Part shown: positions 41,750-50,705 of the stretch, piece by piece
Layout: the number at the start of each line of letters is the position of its first letter
How positions within the stretch are numbered: the first letter of the stretch is position 1
Origin: UBA9676 sp035532275
GTDB taxonomy: Bacteria; Actinomycetota; Actinomycetes; Streptosporangiales; Streptosporangiaceae
Assembly (NCBI GenBank): GCA_035532275.1
Contig: DATKRG010000164.1
Coordinates: forward strand, 26,371 to 90,370
Length of the DNA: 64,000 bases
Reading direction: 5' to 3'
Notes under the pieces: model-generated
The model's database searches: none
The model's input: the letters and a program-made list of their open reading frames with translations, nothing else
Told to the model about the DNA's origin: nothing
Translations under genes and position numbers: made by a program

Positions 41750-43015
41750 TCAGCTGGCACCCCCCGGCTGCCCTGCCCGCCACCGTGGCCCGGTCATCCA
41801 GTCCTGCTCGGGGACGAACACACAGCGGGTGCCGCGGACCTCCATCTCGGTGACGCATGTGTTGCAGTGGTCGCAGGCCGACCCGCTGGCCTGCCCCTGC
41901 CTCATCCTGCTGATGAGATCGGGTTCCCGCAGCAGCGCCCTGGCCATCGCGACGAACTCGAAGCCCTCCGCCATGGCCTGCTCCATGGTGTCCAGCCGGG
42001 TGATCCCGCCGAGCAGGATCAGCGGCAGCGACACCGCGGCCCGGACCTGGCGGGCGTGCGGCAGGAAGAACGCCTCCTCGAACGGGTAGGCACGCATGAA
42101 CTGCCGTCCCGCCACCCGCAGCCCCAGGCGGCGGATGGCGCTGCGCTCATGGGCGATCATCTCGGCCAGGGGCACCCCTCCCCGCATGAGGTACATGGGC
42201 GTCTTGGAGGTGAACCCGCCGGTCAGCTCGAGTGCGTCCACGGTGCCGTCCGCCTCGAGCATGCGGGCCACCTCGACGCCGTCGCCGGGTGACAGCCCGC
42301 CAGCAAACCCATCGTCCATGTTCAGCTTCGCGTACACGGCGACCCGGTCGCCGCCGCTGGCGGCGCTGACCGCGGCGCGGACCGCGCGCAGGACGCGGCG
42401 CGGGAAGGCGGCACGGGAGCGGATGTCGCCGCCGTAGCCGTCGCGACGGCGGTTGGTGAACGGGCTGAGGAACTGGCTGAGCAGGTAACCGTGGCCAAGG
42501 TGGATCTCGAGCGCGTCGAAGCCGGCGCTCACCGCGAGCGTGCCAGCCCGCGCGAAGTCCCCGGCGATCCGGTCCAGGTCCGCCTCCCCCGCCGCCCGCG
42601 AGAAGGCCAGCCCAGCCGGGTTGAACACCCGCGAGGGGCCGACCGGCGTGGTGCCGATCGCGGCCTTGCCGGCGAAGTAGCCGGCGTGGCCGAGCTGGAC
42701 AGCCGCCAGCGCACCCTCGGCGTGGACCGCGTCGGTGAGCGCGCGCATGCGCGGAAGCGCTTCCTCGCGCATCCACAGCTGATGGCGGTACGTCCGGCCA
42801 TCGGATGAGACCGACACATAGGCCAGCGTGGTCATCCCCACGCCACCAGCGGCCATCCGCCGGTGGAACTCGATCAGCGCATCGGACACCGCACCGCCGC
42901 GGGTCATGCCCTCGAAGGTCGCCGACTTGATGACGTGGTTGCGCAGCGTGAGCGGGCCGAGCTGGCCCGGTGTGAAGACCGCGCGGGTCGCGGAACTAGA
43001 ACGTGTTCCAGTCAC
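41750..43015 (-). CDS. Old-yellow-enzyme family NADH:flavin oxidoreductase
   Basis: The 421-residue TIM-barrel flavoenzyme shows FTPGQLGPLTLRNHVIKSAT and AAVQLGHAGYFAG. The active-site segment ALEIHLGHGYLLSQFLSP is followed by NRRRDGYGG and FEFVAMARALLREPDL. A Cys set in ACDHCNTCVTEMEVRGTRC may bind iron-sulfur. It probably reduces an enone or dienoyl substrate. The GTG start is set by the conserved FTP segment. A KstR-like 14-mer overlaps the first codons. The SDR gene follows. Confidence 0.88.
   Translation of the reverse strand: MTGTRSSSATRAVFTPGQLGPLTLRNHVIKSATFEGMTRGGAVSDALIEFHRRMAAGGVGMTTLAYVSVSSDGRTYRHQLWMREEALPRMRALTDAVHAEGALAAVQLGHAGYFAGKAAIGTTPVGPSRVFNPAGLAFSRAAGEADLDRIAGDFARAGTLAVSAGFDALEIHLGHGYLLSQFLSPFTNRRRDGYGGDIRSRAAFPRRVLRAVRAAVSAASGGDRVAVYAKLNMDDGFAGGLSPGDGVEVARMLEADGTVDALELTGGFTSKTPMYLMRGGVPLAEMIAHERSAIRRLGLRVAGRQFMRAYPFEEAFFLPHARQVRAAVSLPLILLGGITRLDTMEQAMAEGFEFVAMARALLREPDLISRMRQGQASGSACDHCNTCVTEMEVRGTRCVFVPEQDWMTGPRWRAGQPGGAS
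42997..43010. promoter_or_regulatory. KstR-like operator motif at the start of the flavin oxidoreductase gene
   Basis: TAGAACGTGTTCCA matches the KstR pattern TnnAACnnGTTnnA known from steroid-catabolic genes of mycolic actinobacteria. It overlaps codons 2-7, so it would block early transcription if used. No KstR gene is in the window. A chance match is possible. Confidence 0.35.
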
Positions 43016-43077
43016 GGCTCAGTTGTAGCGCACGATCCCCCTGCCGCCCAGGGCCGGGGCCGCCTGCCATGCGCGGG

Positions 43078-43515
43078 TCAGGCCCGGATGACGATGGTGT
43101 TGGCGGCCCGGTCGTGCCAGCCGCGCAGATCGCGGTCGGTGATGAGCGCCGGCAGCACCGCGAGCAGCAGCAGGGTGCGCACCAGCGCCCACAGGAACCC
43201 GACCGGCCTGCCGTCCAGCCGCGCCACCCGCATGCCCAGCAGCCGCTTGCCGAGCGTGAAGCCCGTGAGTGCGGTCAGCAGGTAGGTTTCGGCCGCGAAG
43301 ATTGGCAGCGTCCAGAACTGGGTGCGGAACGCAGCCAGGGCGATCACCATGCACACCAGCCAGTCGATGAGCAGGGCCAGCAGCCGCCTGCCCATGGTGG
43401 CGACCGAGTGGGCCCCATGCTCCGGCAGCCCGAACCGCTCACCAGGGAAGGCGTCCGCCCCGTCGGGTGCCTGCGGCCCGTTCAGCCAGGATCCTGCCCA
43501 CCGCCGTTCTGCCAC
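43078..43515 (-). CDS. RDD family membrane protein
   Basis: A 145-residue RDD protein: MGRRLLALLIDWLVCMVIAL with the Arg/Asp pair, then TLGKRLLGMRVARLDG, and C-terminal WHDRAANTIVI. Three hydrophobic segments are visible. Function unknown; the gene regularly lies beside glnA in actinomycetes. GTG at 43515 is chosen because TACCGT lies exactly 6 nt upstream. Longer frames reach into glnA and are not credible. Confidence 0.88.
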   Translation of the reverse strand: MAERRWAGSWLNGPQAPDGADAFPGERFGLPEHGAHSVATMGRRLLALLIDWLVCMVIALAAFRTQFWTLPIFAAETYLLTALTGFTLGKRLLGMRVARLDGRPVGFLWALVRTLLLLAVLPALITDRDLRGWHDRAANTIVIRA

Positions 43516-43521
43516 GCCCTT

Positions 43522-43527
43522 ACGGTA
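43522..43527 (-). promoter_or_regulatory. Leaderless -10 box TACCGT
   Basis: TACCGT with a 6-nt spacer precedes GTG at 43515 of the RDD gene. Confidence 0.5.
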
Positions 43528-43575
43528 TCCCCCATCCCCACCTGACCTGTGCCCGGTAGGCGGCCTGTCCCAGGC

Positions 43576-43613
43576 GTAACACGCGTGAAACACTTGGGAC
43601 ACGGGTCGGAAAC
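43576..43613. promoter_or_regulatory. Double GlnR box upstream of glnA
   Basis: GTAAC (43576), GAAAC (43587), GACAC (43598) and GAAAC (43609) are each separated by exactly 6 nt. This reproduces the actinomycete GlnR site gTnAC-n6-GaAAC repeated with a 22-bp period. The site lies 87-124 bp upstream of the glnA start, so nitrogen control by GlnR is expected. Confidence 0.8.
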
Positions 43614-43699
43614 CGCGGCCGCCTAACGTCCGAGGCGGTCCTGCGGCAGGCACACCCCCGTGCGGACAGGGACAGGGCCGTACCGCCCAGGGAGGGTTG

Positions 43700-45124
43700 A
43701 TGTTCACGAACGCCGACGAGGTACTGCAGTTCATCGGCGATAACAAGGTTGAGTTCGTCGATGTCAGGTTCTGCGACCTCCCGGGCACGGTCCAGCACTT
43801 CACCGTGCCGGTGGAGAACTTCGGTGCAGGCGTCTTCGAGGACGGGCTGATGTTCGACGGCTCCTCCATCCGGGGGTTCCAGCAGATCCACGAGTCGGAC
43901 ATGCTGCTGATGCCGGACCCGACCACGGCCATGCTCGACCCGTTCCGCCAGCACGTGACGCTCAACCTCACCTTCTTCGTCCACGACCCGCTGACCGGCG
44001 AGCCCTACACCCGCGACCCGCGCAACATCGCCCGCAAGGCCCAGGAGTTCCTGAAGGGCACGGGCATCGCGGACACGGTGTTCTTCGGCCCGGAGGCCGA
44101 GTTCTACATCTTCGACTCGGCGCGGTTCCAGACCGGCTCCAACGAGGGCTACTACTACCTCGACTCGATCGAGGGCGCCTGGAACACCGGCCGTGACGAG
44201 GTGGGCGGCAACCTCGGCTACAAGCCCCGCTACAAGGGCGGCTACTTCCCCGTCCCGCCGATGGACCACTACACCGACCTGCGCTCGGAGATGGTCAAGA
44301 TGCTCATCAAGTGCGGCATCCCGGTGGAGATGCAGCACCACGAGGTGGGCACCGCCGGCCAGGCGGAGATCGACATCAGGTTCTCGCCGCTGCTGCACAT
44401 GGCCGACAACCTGATGAACTACAAGTACATCGTCAAGAGCGTGGCCCGGGCGGCCGGCAAGACCGTGACCTTCATGCCCAAGCCGCTGTTCGGTGACAAC
44501 GGCTCCGGCATGCACTGCCACCAGAGCCTGTGGAAGGACGGCGCGCCGCTGTTCTACGACGAGGTCGGCTACGCCGGCCTGTCCGACATCGGCCGCTACT
44601 ACGTCGGCGGGCTGCTCAAGCACGCGCCGTCGCTGCTGGCCTTCACCAACCCGACGGTGAACAGCTACCACCGGCTGGTGCCCGGCTTCGAGGCGCCGGT
44701 CAACCTGGTGTACTCGCAGCGCAACCGCTCGGCTTGCGTCCGGATCCCGATCACCGGCTCCAACCCCAAGGCCAAGCGGCTGGAGTTCCGGGTGCCCGAC
44801 CCGTCCTGCAACCCGTACCTGGCCTTCGCGGCCATGATGATGGCCGGCGTCGACGGCATCCGGAACAAGATCGAGCCGCCGGAGCCGGTGGACAAGGACC
44901 TGTACGAGCTGCCGCCGGACGAGGCCCTGTCCATCCCGCAGGTGCCCGGCTCGCTGGACAAGGTGCTGGACACGCTGGAAGCCGACCACGACTACCTGCT
45001 CGACGGCGGGGTGTTCACCCCGGACCTGATCGAGACCTGGATCGACTACAAGCGGAGCAACGAACTGGACCCGATCCGGCTCCGCCCGCACCCGCACGAG
45101 TTCGAGCTGTACTACGACATCTGA
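43700..45124 (+). CDS. glnA: Type I glutamine synthetase
   Basis: The 474-residue enzyme makes glutamine from glutamate, ammonia and ATP. It shows FDGSSIRGFQQIHESDM and EAEFYIFDSARF. Metal and ATP-site segments include EMQHHEVGTAGQAEIDIRF and NGSGMHCHQSLWKDG. The adenylylation loop contains LYELPPDEA with the modifiable Tyr, typical of GSI-beta. ATG at 43700 follows GGAGGG at a 3-nt gap. Expression should be under GlnR through the double box upstream, and a strong terminator follows. Confidence 0.97.
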   Translation: MFTNADEVLQFIGDNKVEFVDVRFCDLPGTVQHFTVPVENFGAGVFEDGLMFDGSSIRGFQQIHESDMLLMPDPTTAMLDPFRQHVTLNLTFFVHDPLTGEPYTRDPRNIARKAQEFLKGTGIADTVFFGPEAEFYIFDSARFQTGSNEGYYYLDSIEGAWNTGRDEVGGNLGYKPRYKGGYFPVPPMDHYTDLRSEMVKMLIKCGIPVEMQHHEVGTAGQAEIDIRFSPLLHMADNLMNYKYIVKSVARAAGKTVTFMPKPLFGDNGSGMHCHQSLWKDGAPLFYDEVGYAGLSDIGRYYVGGLLKHAPSLLAFTNPTVNSYHRLVPGFEAPVNLVYSQRNRSACVRIPITGSNPKAKRLEFRVPDPSCNPYLAFAAMMMAGVDGIRNKIEPPEPVDKDLYELPPDEALSIPQVPGSLDKVLDTLEADHDYLLDGGVFTPDLIETWIDYKRSNELDPIRLRPHPHEFELYYDI

Positions 45125-45138
45125 GCAGGCTGCCTGAG

Positions 45139-45176
45139 CCGCGTCCCGGTCACGCCCTGGCGTGACCGGGACGCGG
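45139..45176 (+). terminator. Strong hairpin terminator of glnA
   Basis: A perfect 16-bp stem (45139-45154 with 45161-45176) and 6-nt loop CCCTGG begin 14 bp after the glnA stop. It is very stable and lacks a clear T-run, typical of actinobacteria. Confidence 0.8.
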
Positions 45177-45191
45177 CGTGCGGGGGGAAAC

Positions 45192-45926
45192 GTGGAAGGC
45201 CGCGCTGGCAACAACGACGCTCCGGACCTGGTACTGGCCAGCCTGAACCTGCACGGGGGCCGGGGCCAGGACGGAACGCCGTTCGACGTCGGGGCCGCCT
45301 GCCACCAGCTTGCGGCCGACCTGGTGGTGCTCCAGGAGGCATGGCAGCCCGCCGGGCAGCCCGACCCGGTCGCGCAGGCGGCCTCCGCGCTCGGGGCCCG
45401 GCTCATCCGCGCCGACCTGCTGGCCGACACCAGCCTGCTCTCCCTGAACATCGCGCCCGACGGCGCCCGCGGGCGGTGGGGCCTCGCGGTGCTCTCCACG
45501 CTCCCGGTGACCAGCTACGAGCTGGTGGACCTGGGCCGTTCCGGGGGCGACCCGATCAGCCGCGCGGCGCAGCTGGTCACGGTCACCACCCCGGCCGGGG
45601 CGGCGCTGCGGGTCGCCAACGCTCACCTCACCCACCGGTACTTCAGCCCGGTGCAGCTGGTCCGGCTGCTGCGCCGGCTGGCCGCCGACCCCGTCCCGAC
45701 CGTGATCGTCGGCGACCTCAACATGCCGGCCCCGGTCACCGGCCTCGCCGTGGGCTACTCCCCCGCCGTGCGCGGCCGGACCTTCCCCGCCGGGCGGCCT
45801 GTCGTGCAGCTCGATCACATCCTGGCCGGCCGGGGGACGTGTGCCAGGGACGGGCAGGTCATGCCCGCGGCTGGTTCGGACCATCTGCCGATCCGGGCCC
45901 GGGTCCGGGTCCGGTCACCTCACTGA
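45192..45926 (+). CDS. Endonuclease/exonuclease/phosphatase family protein
   Basis: A 244-residue EEP-fold phosphoesterase: LASLNLHGG, LVVLQEAW (metal-binding Glu), ANAHLTHR, TVIVGDLNMPAP, and C-terminal GSDHLPIRARV (catalytic Asp-His). It may cleave DNA, RNA or phospholipid headgroups. GTG at 45192 is chosen, with GGGGGAAA directly upstream. The longer frame would start inside the glnA terminator stem. Confidence 0.85.
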   Translation: MEGRAGNNDAPDLVLASLNLHGGRGQDGTPFDVGAACHQLAADLVVLQEAWQPAGQPDPVAQAASALGARLIRADLLADTSLLSLNIAPDGARGRWGLAVLSTLPVTSYELVDLGRSGGDPISRAAQLVTVTTPAGAALRVANAHLTHRYFSPVQLVRLLRRLAADPVPTVIVGDLNMPAPVTGLAVGYSPAVRGRTFPAGRPVVQLDHILAGRGTCARDGQVMPAAGSDHLPIRARVRVRSPH

Positions 45927-45975
45927 CCGGCCGTCCGCGGGCCGCCGCCCTGTGCCCGCTCACCTGGCCCGGTGT

Positions 45976-45981
45976 TAGCAT
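45976..45981 (+). promoter_or_regulatory. Leaderless -10 box TAGCAT
   Basis: TAGCAT with a 6-nt spacer precedes GTG at 45988 of the PAP2 gene. Confidence 0.5.
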
Positions 45982-45987
45982 GCGCCC

Positions 45988-46698
45988 GTGGCGCCCGGTC
46001 GAGCCGACGAACCGCCTGCCGCCCGCGCCGGGACCCCAGCGGACCGGGGCGGGGCGGAAGACCGGGCGATGGCCGACGACTGGGCGCAGGCTGTCGGGGA
46101 CTGGCTGGCCGACCAGCTGACGGCCGCGGGCGGGCCGGTGTGGCTGCGGCTCGCGGCGGGGCTGCGCCAGCTCGGCGCCCTGGACCGCGCCGTCTACGAG
46201 GCGGTCGCATCGGTGCAGACACCCGCTCTCGACGTGCCGGTGCGCCGTCTGTCCCGGGCCGCGAACTACTCCCGGCTCTGGCTGGCCATCGCGGCCGGGC
46301 TCGCCATCACCGGCGGCCCCCGGGGCCGGCGCGCGGCCGCCCGCGGGCTGGCCGCCATCGGCGTCAGCTCGGCCGTGGTCAACCTGGGCCTCAAGTCGGT
46401 CTACGTGCGGCGGCGCCCGGACCGGGCCAGCGCCGGGGTGCCAGGGGCACGGCAGGTGTCGATGCCGTCGTCGGCGTCGTTCCCGTCCGGGCACTCGGCG
46501 TCGGCGTTCGCGTTCGCCGCCGCGGCCGGCCGTGAGCTGCCCTGGCTGGCGCTGGGCCTGTACTTCCTGGCGGCCGGGGTCGCCTACTCACGGGTGCACA
46601 CCGGTGTCCACTACCCCGGCGACACCGTGGTCGGCGCACTCATCGGCGCGGGCACTGGCCAGACGGTGGCCGGCATCTGGGACCGTCACGCCCGGTAG
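45988..46698 (+). CDS. PAP2 family lipid phosphatase
   Basis: The 236-residue membrane protein carries the three PAP2 motifs: KSVYVRRRPDR, SFPSGHSASAFAFA and YSRVHTGVHYPGDTVVG, with the catalytic His residues. About four or five hydrophobic helices follow an N-terminal soluble part. It probably dephosphorylates undecaprenyl diphosphate or phosphatidic acid at the membrane. A leaderless promoter sets the GTG start. Confidence 0.9.
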   Translation: MAPGRADEPPAARAGTPADRGGAEDRAMADDWAQAVGDWLADQLTAAGGPVWLRLAAGLRQLGALDRAVYEAVASVQTPALDVPVRRLSRAANYSRLWLAIAAGLAITGGPRGRRAAARGLAAIGVSSAVVNLGLKSVYVRRRPDRASAGVPGARQVSMPSSASFPSGHSASAFAFAAAAGRELPWLALGLYFLAAGVAYSRVHTGVHYPGDTVVGALIGAGTGQTVAGIWDRHAR

Positions 46699-46789
46699 CC
46701 GGGCCGGGCCCTCGGTGGCCGGCGGGGCCGGGGCGCAGGACCATAATGGTGCAGACGGTATACGCGAGCGGGCGGCCAGGGGTGACGCA

Positions 46790-47803
46790 ATGACTGCGGT
46801 GCCAGGCGGGACCGGAACTGAGAGCGAGCCGGGTACTCACCCAGAAGATGGCAGCCCGTTCGCGGTCCACGTGCGCGGGCTGGTCAAGAGCTACGGCGGG
46901 CAGCCCGCCGTGAACGGCATCGACCTGGACATCCGCCGCGGGGAGATCTTCGCCCTGCTGGGGCCGAACGGGGCCGGGAAGACCACCACGGTGGAGATCC
47001 TGGAGGGCTACCGGTCGCGGGACAGCGGCGAGGTGACCGTGCTGGGTTTCGACCCCGGCCACCAGCGCGCCAAGCTGAAGAGCCAGATCGGCATCGTGCT
47101 CCAGTCGACCGGGGTGGAGCGCTACCTGACGGTCACCGAGACGATCCAGATGTACGCCGGCTTCTACCCCGATCCCCGCCCGGTGGACGAGGTGATCGAC
47201 CTGGTCGGGCTCGGCGAGAAGCGCCGGTCACGGGTCAACAAGCTGTCCGGCGGCCAGCAGCGGCGGCTGGACGTGGCGATCGCCCTGGCCGGCAACCCGG
47301 AACTGCTCTTCCTCGACGAGCCGACCACCGGGTTCGACCCGTCCGCCCGGCGCGAGTCCTGGGAAGTGATCAAGAATCTGGCCACGCTCGGCAAGACGGT
47401 GCTGCTCACCACCCACTACATGGATGAGGCGCAGTACCTGGCGGACCGGGTGGCCGTGATCTCGGCCGGGCAGATCGTCGCCGAGGGCGACCCGGCCACG
47501 CTCGGCGACCGGGAAGTGGCCCGCGCCCGGGTCCGCTACCGGCTGCCGGACGGCCCCGCCCCGCCAGCCGAGCTGGCCGGGCCGACCGGGGCCGACGGCT
47601 TCACCGAGTTCGCACCCGAGGACGTCACCGCGGCGCTGCACCGGCTCACCGGCTGGGCGCTGGACCACAAGGTCAGCCTGGACGGCCTGGAAGTGACCAG
47701 GCCGTCGCTGGAGGACGTCTACCTGTCGCTCACCGACGGTGCCGCCAGTGACGGCGGCGGCGCGGGGAAGCCGGCCAAGCGGGGCAGGGGGGGCAGGGCA
47801 TGA
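46790..47803 (+). CDS. ABC exporter ATP-binding protein
   Basis: A 337-residue DrrA-type ATPase: Walker A GPNGAGKTTTVE near residue 57, LSGGQQRRLDVAIAL signature, Walker B LLFLDEPTTGFD and TTHYMDEAQ. A C-terminal extension of about 90 residues follows. It pairs with the ABC-2 permease directly downstream, which overlaps as ATGA. ATG at 46790 is chosen. Cargo unknown, probably a drug or lipid. Confidence 0.92.
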   Translation: MTAVPGGTGTESEPGTHPEDGSPFAVHVRGLVKSYGGQPAVNGIDLDIRRGEIFALLGPNGAGKTTTVEILEGYRSRDSGEVTVLGFDPGHQRAKLKSQIGIVLQSTGVERYLTVTETIQMYAGFYPDPRPVDEVIDLVGLGEKRRSRVNKLSGGQQRRLDVAIALAGNPELLFLDEPTTGFDPSARRESWEVIKNLATLGKTVLLTTHYMDEAQYLADRVAVISAGQIVAEGDPATLGDREVARARVRYRLPDGPAPPAELAGPTGADGFTEFAPEDVTAALHRLTGWALDHKVSLDGLEVTRPSLEDVYLSLTDGAASDGGGAGKPAKRGRGGRA

Positions 47804-48570
47804 ATGCGATGGCGCTGACCGCGTCCCAGGTTCGTTATGTCAACAAATCGTTCTGGCGGAACCCGGCGTCAGCCTTTTTCACTTTCGCGTTCCCGCTGAT
47901 GTTCCTGGTGATCTTCACCTCCCTGCTGGGGCACTACACCGTCCACATCGGCGCCCGGTCGGTGAACTCGGCCACCTACTACGTGGCGTCGATGGCGTCC
48001 TTCGCGGTGATCACCGCCAGCTTCAACAACATCGCGATCCAGATCAGCTTCCAGCGGGACGCCGGCGTGCTCAAGCGGACCAACGGGACGCCGCTGCCGA
48101 GCGGGTCGTTCCTCGGCGCACGCGTCGTCCACGCCCTGTTCATCGCGGTCATCCTGGTGGTGATCACGGCCGCGTTCGGCAAGGCGTTCTACAGCGCGGA
48201 CATCCCGACCGGGGCCACCCTGGTCCGGTTCCTGGTCATGCTGGTGGTCGGGTCGGCCTCGTTCTGCGCGCTGGGGCTCGCGATCACGGCGGTGATCCCC
48301 AACGCGGACGCCTCGGCGGCGATCGTCAACGCGACGATCCTGCCGCTGCTGTTCCTGTCCGGCATCTTCATCCCGTTCGGGAACAACACCCCGTCCTGGA
48401 TCCTGTGGATCGCCCGCGTGTTCCCGGTCAAGCATTTCGCCGACGGCATGCAGGCCGGGTTCATCGGCACCGCTTTCCACTGGACAGACGTGCTGGTGGT
48501 CGCCGCCTGGGGGCTGGCTGGCCTGCTGCTGGCCATGCGCTTCTTCAGCTGGGAACCGAGCACCGGGTGA
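47800..48570 (+). CDS. ABC-2 type exporter permease
   Basis: The 256-residue permease has six hydrophobic helices and the ABC-2 pattern: FWRNPASAFFTFAFPLMFLV near the N-terminus, RDAGVLKRTNGTPLP and LPLLFLSGIFIPFGN. It forms the membrane channel for the ATPase translated from the overlapping ATGA upstream. Likely a drug or lipid exporter; no resistance marker is nearby. Confidence 0.92.
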   Translation: MNAMALTASQVRYVNKSFWRNPASAFFTFAFPLMFLVIFTSLLGHYTVHIGARSVNSATYYVASMASFAVITASFNNIAIQISFQRDAGVLKRTNGTPLPSGSFLGARVVHALFIAVILVVITAAFGKAFYSADIPTGATLVRFLVMLVVGSASFCALGLAITAVIPNADASAAIVNATILPLLFLSGIFIPFGNNTPSWILWIARVFPVKHFADGMQAGFIGTAFHWTDVLVVAAWGLAGLLLAMRFFSWEPSTG

Positions 48571-48716
48571 CGGCGGGTGGTCCGGACCGCCGGCCGGCGG
48601 CGTAACCGGGACAGGGCACCGTCAGCAGCACCCGCCCGGGGACTGCACACTGGCATTGGCGGCTCCCACGGGAGCTGGCGGCGAAGACGGCGCCTGCGGC
48701 GAGGAGTGCGAACGCG

Positions 48717-50648
48717 ATGATCACGCGAATACGGCTGGACCATGTGCACTGGTCGCGTTCGGCCGACCCGGGCCCGCCCAAGGAGCCGAAACCACCCACG
48801 CCCCCGCCACCGCCCGCCTGGCGGCGCTGGCTGCTGCCGATCGGGATGCTCATCCTGCTGGGCCTGCTGTTCTGGCCGAACCTGCTGCACACCACCAGCG
48901 CGACCCAGCTCAACTTCACCCAGTTCCAGAACAAGGTGACCAGCGGCCAGGTCAAATCGGTCACGATCGACCAGAACGGCGCGGTCACCGGCATCCTGGC
49001 CGGCAACAAGAACTTCAAGAGCCAGATCCCGATGGCGCTGGACAAGACGGTGATCACCAACGAGCTCACCGCCCATCACGTCACGACCACCGGGACCACA
49101 TCCGGGGGCTCGTGGCTGGTGACGCTGCTGCCCAGCCTGATCTGGCTGGTCCTCATCATCGGCCTGTTCGTGTGGACCGGCCGGGCGGCGCAGCGGTCGC
49201 TGGCCGGCGGCCTCGGCGGGTTCGGCCGCTCCCGGGCCAAGATCATCGAGGCCGAGCGCCCGGTGACCCGGTTCACCGACGTGGCCGGCTACGACGGGGT
49301 CAAGCAGGAGGTCAGCGAGGTCGTGGACTTCCTGCGCGATCCCATGCGGTACGCGGCGGCGGGCGCGCAGGGGCCGCGTGGGGTGATCATGGTGGGCCCG
49401 CCGGGCACCGGCAAGACCCTGATCGCGCGGGCGGTCGCCGGGGAGGCGCGGGTGCCGTTCCTGTCGGTGACAGGTTCGGCGTTCGTGGAGATGTTCGTCG
49501 GCGTCGGCGCGTCCCGGGTGCGGGACCTGTTCGCCGACGCGCGGCGGCGGGCCCCGTCGATCATCTTCATCGACGAGATCGACGCCATCGGCGGCCGCCG
49601 CGGCGGGGCCGCCATCGGCGGCAACGACGAGCGGGAACAGACGCTCAACCAGCTGCTGTCGGAGATGGACGGCTTCGACCAGACCACCGGGCTGGTCGTC
49701 CTCGCCGCCACCAACCGGCCCGAGTCGCTGGACCCGGCGCTGCTGCGGCCGGGGCGTTTCGACCGGCAGGTGATCGTGCCGCTGCCCAACCAGGCCGAGC
49801 GCGCCGCGATCCTGGCCGTGCACGCCCGCGGCAAGAAGCTGGAGCCGGACGCTGACCTGTCCATCACCTCCCGCGGCACCCCCGGGTTCTCCGGCGCGGA
49901 CCTGGCCAACCTGGTGAACGAGGCCGCGATCAACGCGGTCCGGGACGGCCGGACCTCTCTCACCGCCCGTGACCTCGACGCGGCCAGGGACCGGGTGCTG
50001 CTCGGCCGGCGCGAGTCCTCGAACGTGCTGCTGCCCGAGGAGAAGCAGTCGGTGGCCGTGCACGAGTCCGGGCACGCGCTGGTCGCGGCGCTGTGCGAGC
50101 ACGCTGACCCGGTGGCGAAGGTGACCATCCTGCCCGCTGGCATGGCGCTCGGTGCCACCCACCAGCTGCCTGAGGCTGAACGGCACCTGTACAGCGAGGC
50201 GTTCCTGACCGACCTGCTGGCTGTCCGGCTCGGCGGGCGCGCAGCCGAGCTGGTCGTGTTCGGCCACGGCTCCACCGGCGCGGCCAACGACCTGTCCGAG
50301 GCCACCCAGCTGGCGATCCGGATGGTGCGCGAGTTCGGCCTCTCCCCCGCGCTCGGCCCGATCGGTTACGCCAGCGAGACACCGCAGTATCTCGGCGGGC
50401 CGGTCCAGGACGTGGTGCGGCGGCCCTACTCCGAGCAGACCCAGCGGGTCGTGGACGAGGAGGTCAGCCGCCTGCTGCGGGAGGCGGAGCAGCGGTCGGT
50501 GGCCATGCTGACCGAGCACCGGGAAGCGCTGGACTGGCTGGCGGCCCGGCTGGTCGAGCAGGAGACCGTGGACGGCAGCGTGGTGCTCGATGTGCTCAAG
50601 GACCAGCACCAGCTCGTGCCCCGGGCCGGCCGGACCAGCACCACCTGA
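48717..50648 (+). CDS. ftsH: ATP-dependent zinc metalloprotease FtsH
   Basis: A 643-residue membrane protease. A Pro-rich cytoplasmic head (EPKPPTPPPPPAW) precedes the first helix, followed by an outside loop and a second helix near 138-155. The AAA domain has GPPGTGKT near 228, IIFIDEIDAIGGRRGG and the SRH RPGRFDRQV. The peptidase has HESGH near 448-452 and a third ligand in AANDLSEAT. It degrades membrane and regulatory proteins. The atypical head and lack of the usual folE/hpt neighbours suggest an additional FtsH paralogue. ATG at 48717 has GAGGAG upstream. Confidence 0.9.
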   Translation: MITRIRLDHVHWSRSADPGPPKEPKPPTPPPPPAWRRWLLPIGMLILLGLLFWPNLLHTTSATQLNFTQFQNKVTSGQVKSVTIDQNGAVTGILAGNKNFKSQIPMALDKTVITNELTAHHVTTTGTTSGGSWLVTLLPSLIWLVLIIGLFVWTGRAAQRSLAGGLGGFGRSRAKIIEAERPVTRFTDVAGYDGVKQEVSEVVDFLRDPMRYAAAGAQGPRGVIMVGPPGTGKTLIARAVAGEARVPFLSVTGSAFVEMFVGVGASRVRDLFADARRRAPSIIFIDEIDAIGGRRGGAAIGGNDEREQTLNQLLSEMDGFDQTTGLVVLAATNRPESLDPALLRPGRFDRQVIVPLPNQAERAAILAVHARGKKLEPDADLSITSRGTPGFSGADLANLVNEAAINAVRDGRTSLTARDLDAARDRVLLGRRESSNVLLPEEKQSVAVHESGHALVAALCEHADPVAKVTILPAGMALGATHQLPEAERHLYSEAFLTDLLAVRLGGRAAELVVFGHGSTGAANDLSEATQLAIRMVREFGLSPALGPIGYASETPQYLGGPVQDVVRRPYSEQTQRVVDEEVSRLLREAEQRSVAMLTEHREALDWLAARLVEQETVDGSVVLDVLKDQHQLVPRAGRTSTT

Positions 50649-50705
50649 GGAGCCCCGGGCAACGGGGAGCGCGGGCCGGCCCCTGCGGCCCGGAGCCGCC
50701 GCCGG

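Noticed and set aside
45162..45191. Upstream start for the endonuclease/phosphatase family gene
   Set aside because: It would begin inside the glnA terminator stem. GTG at 45192 has its own ribosome site.
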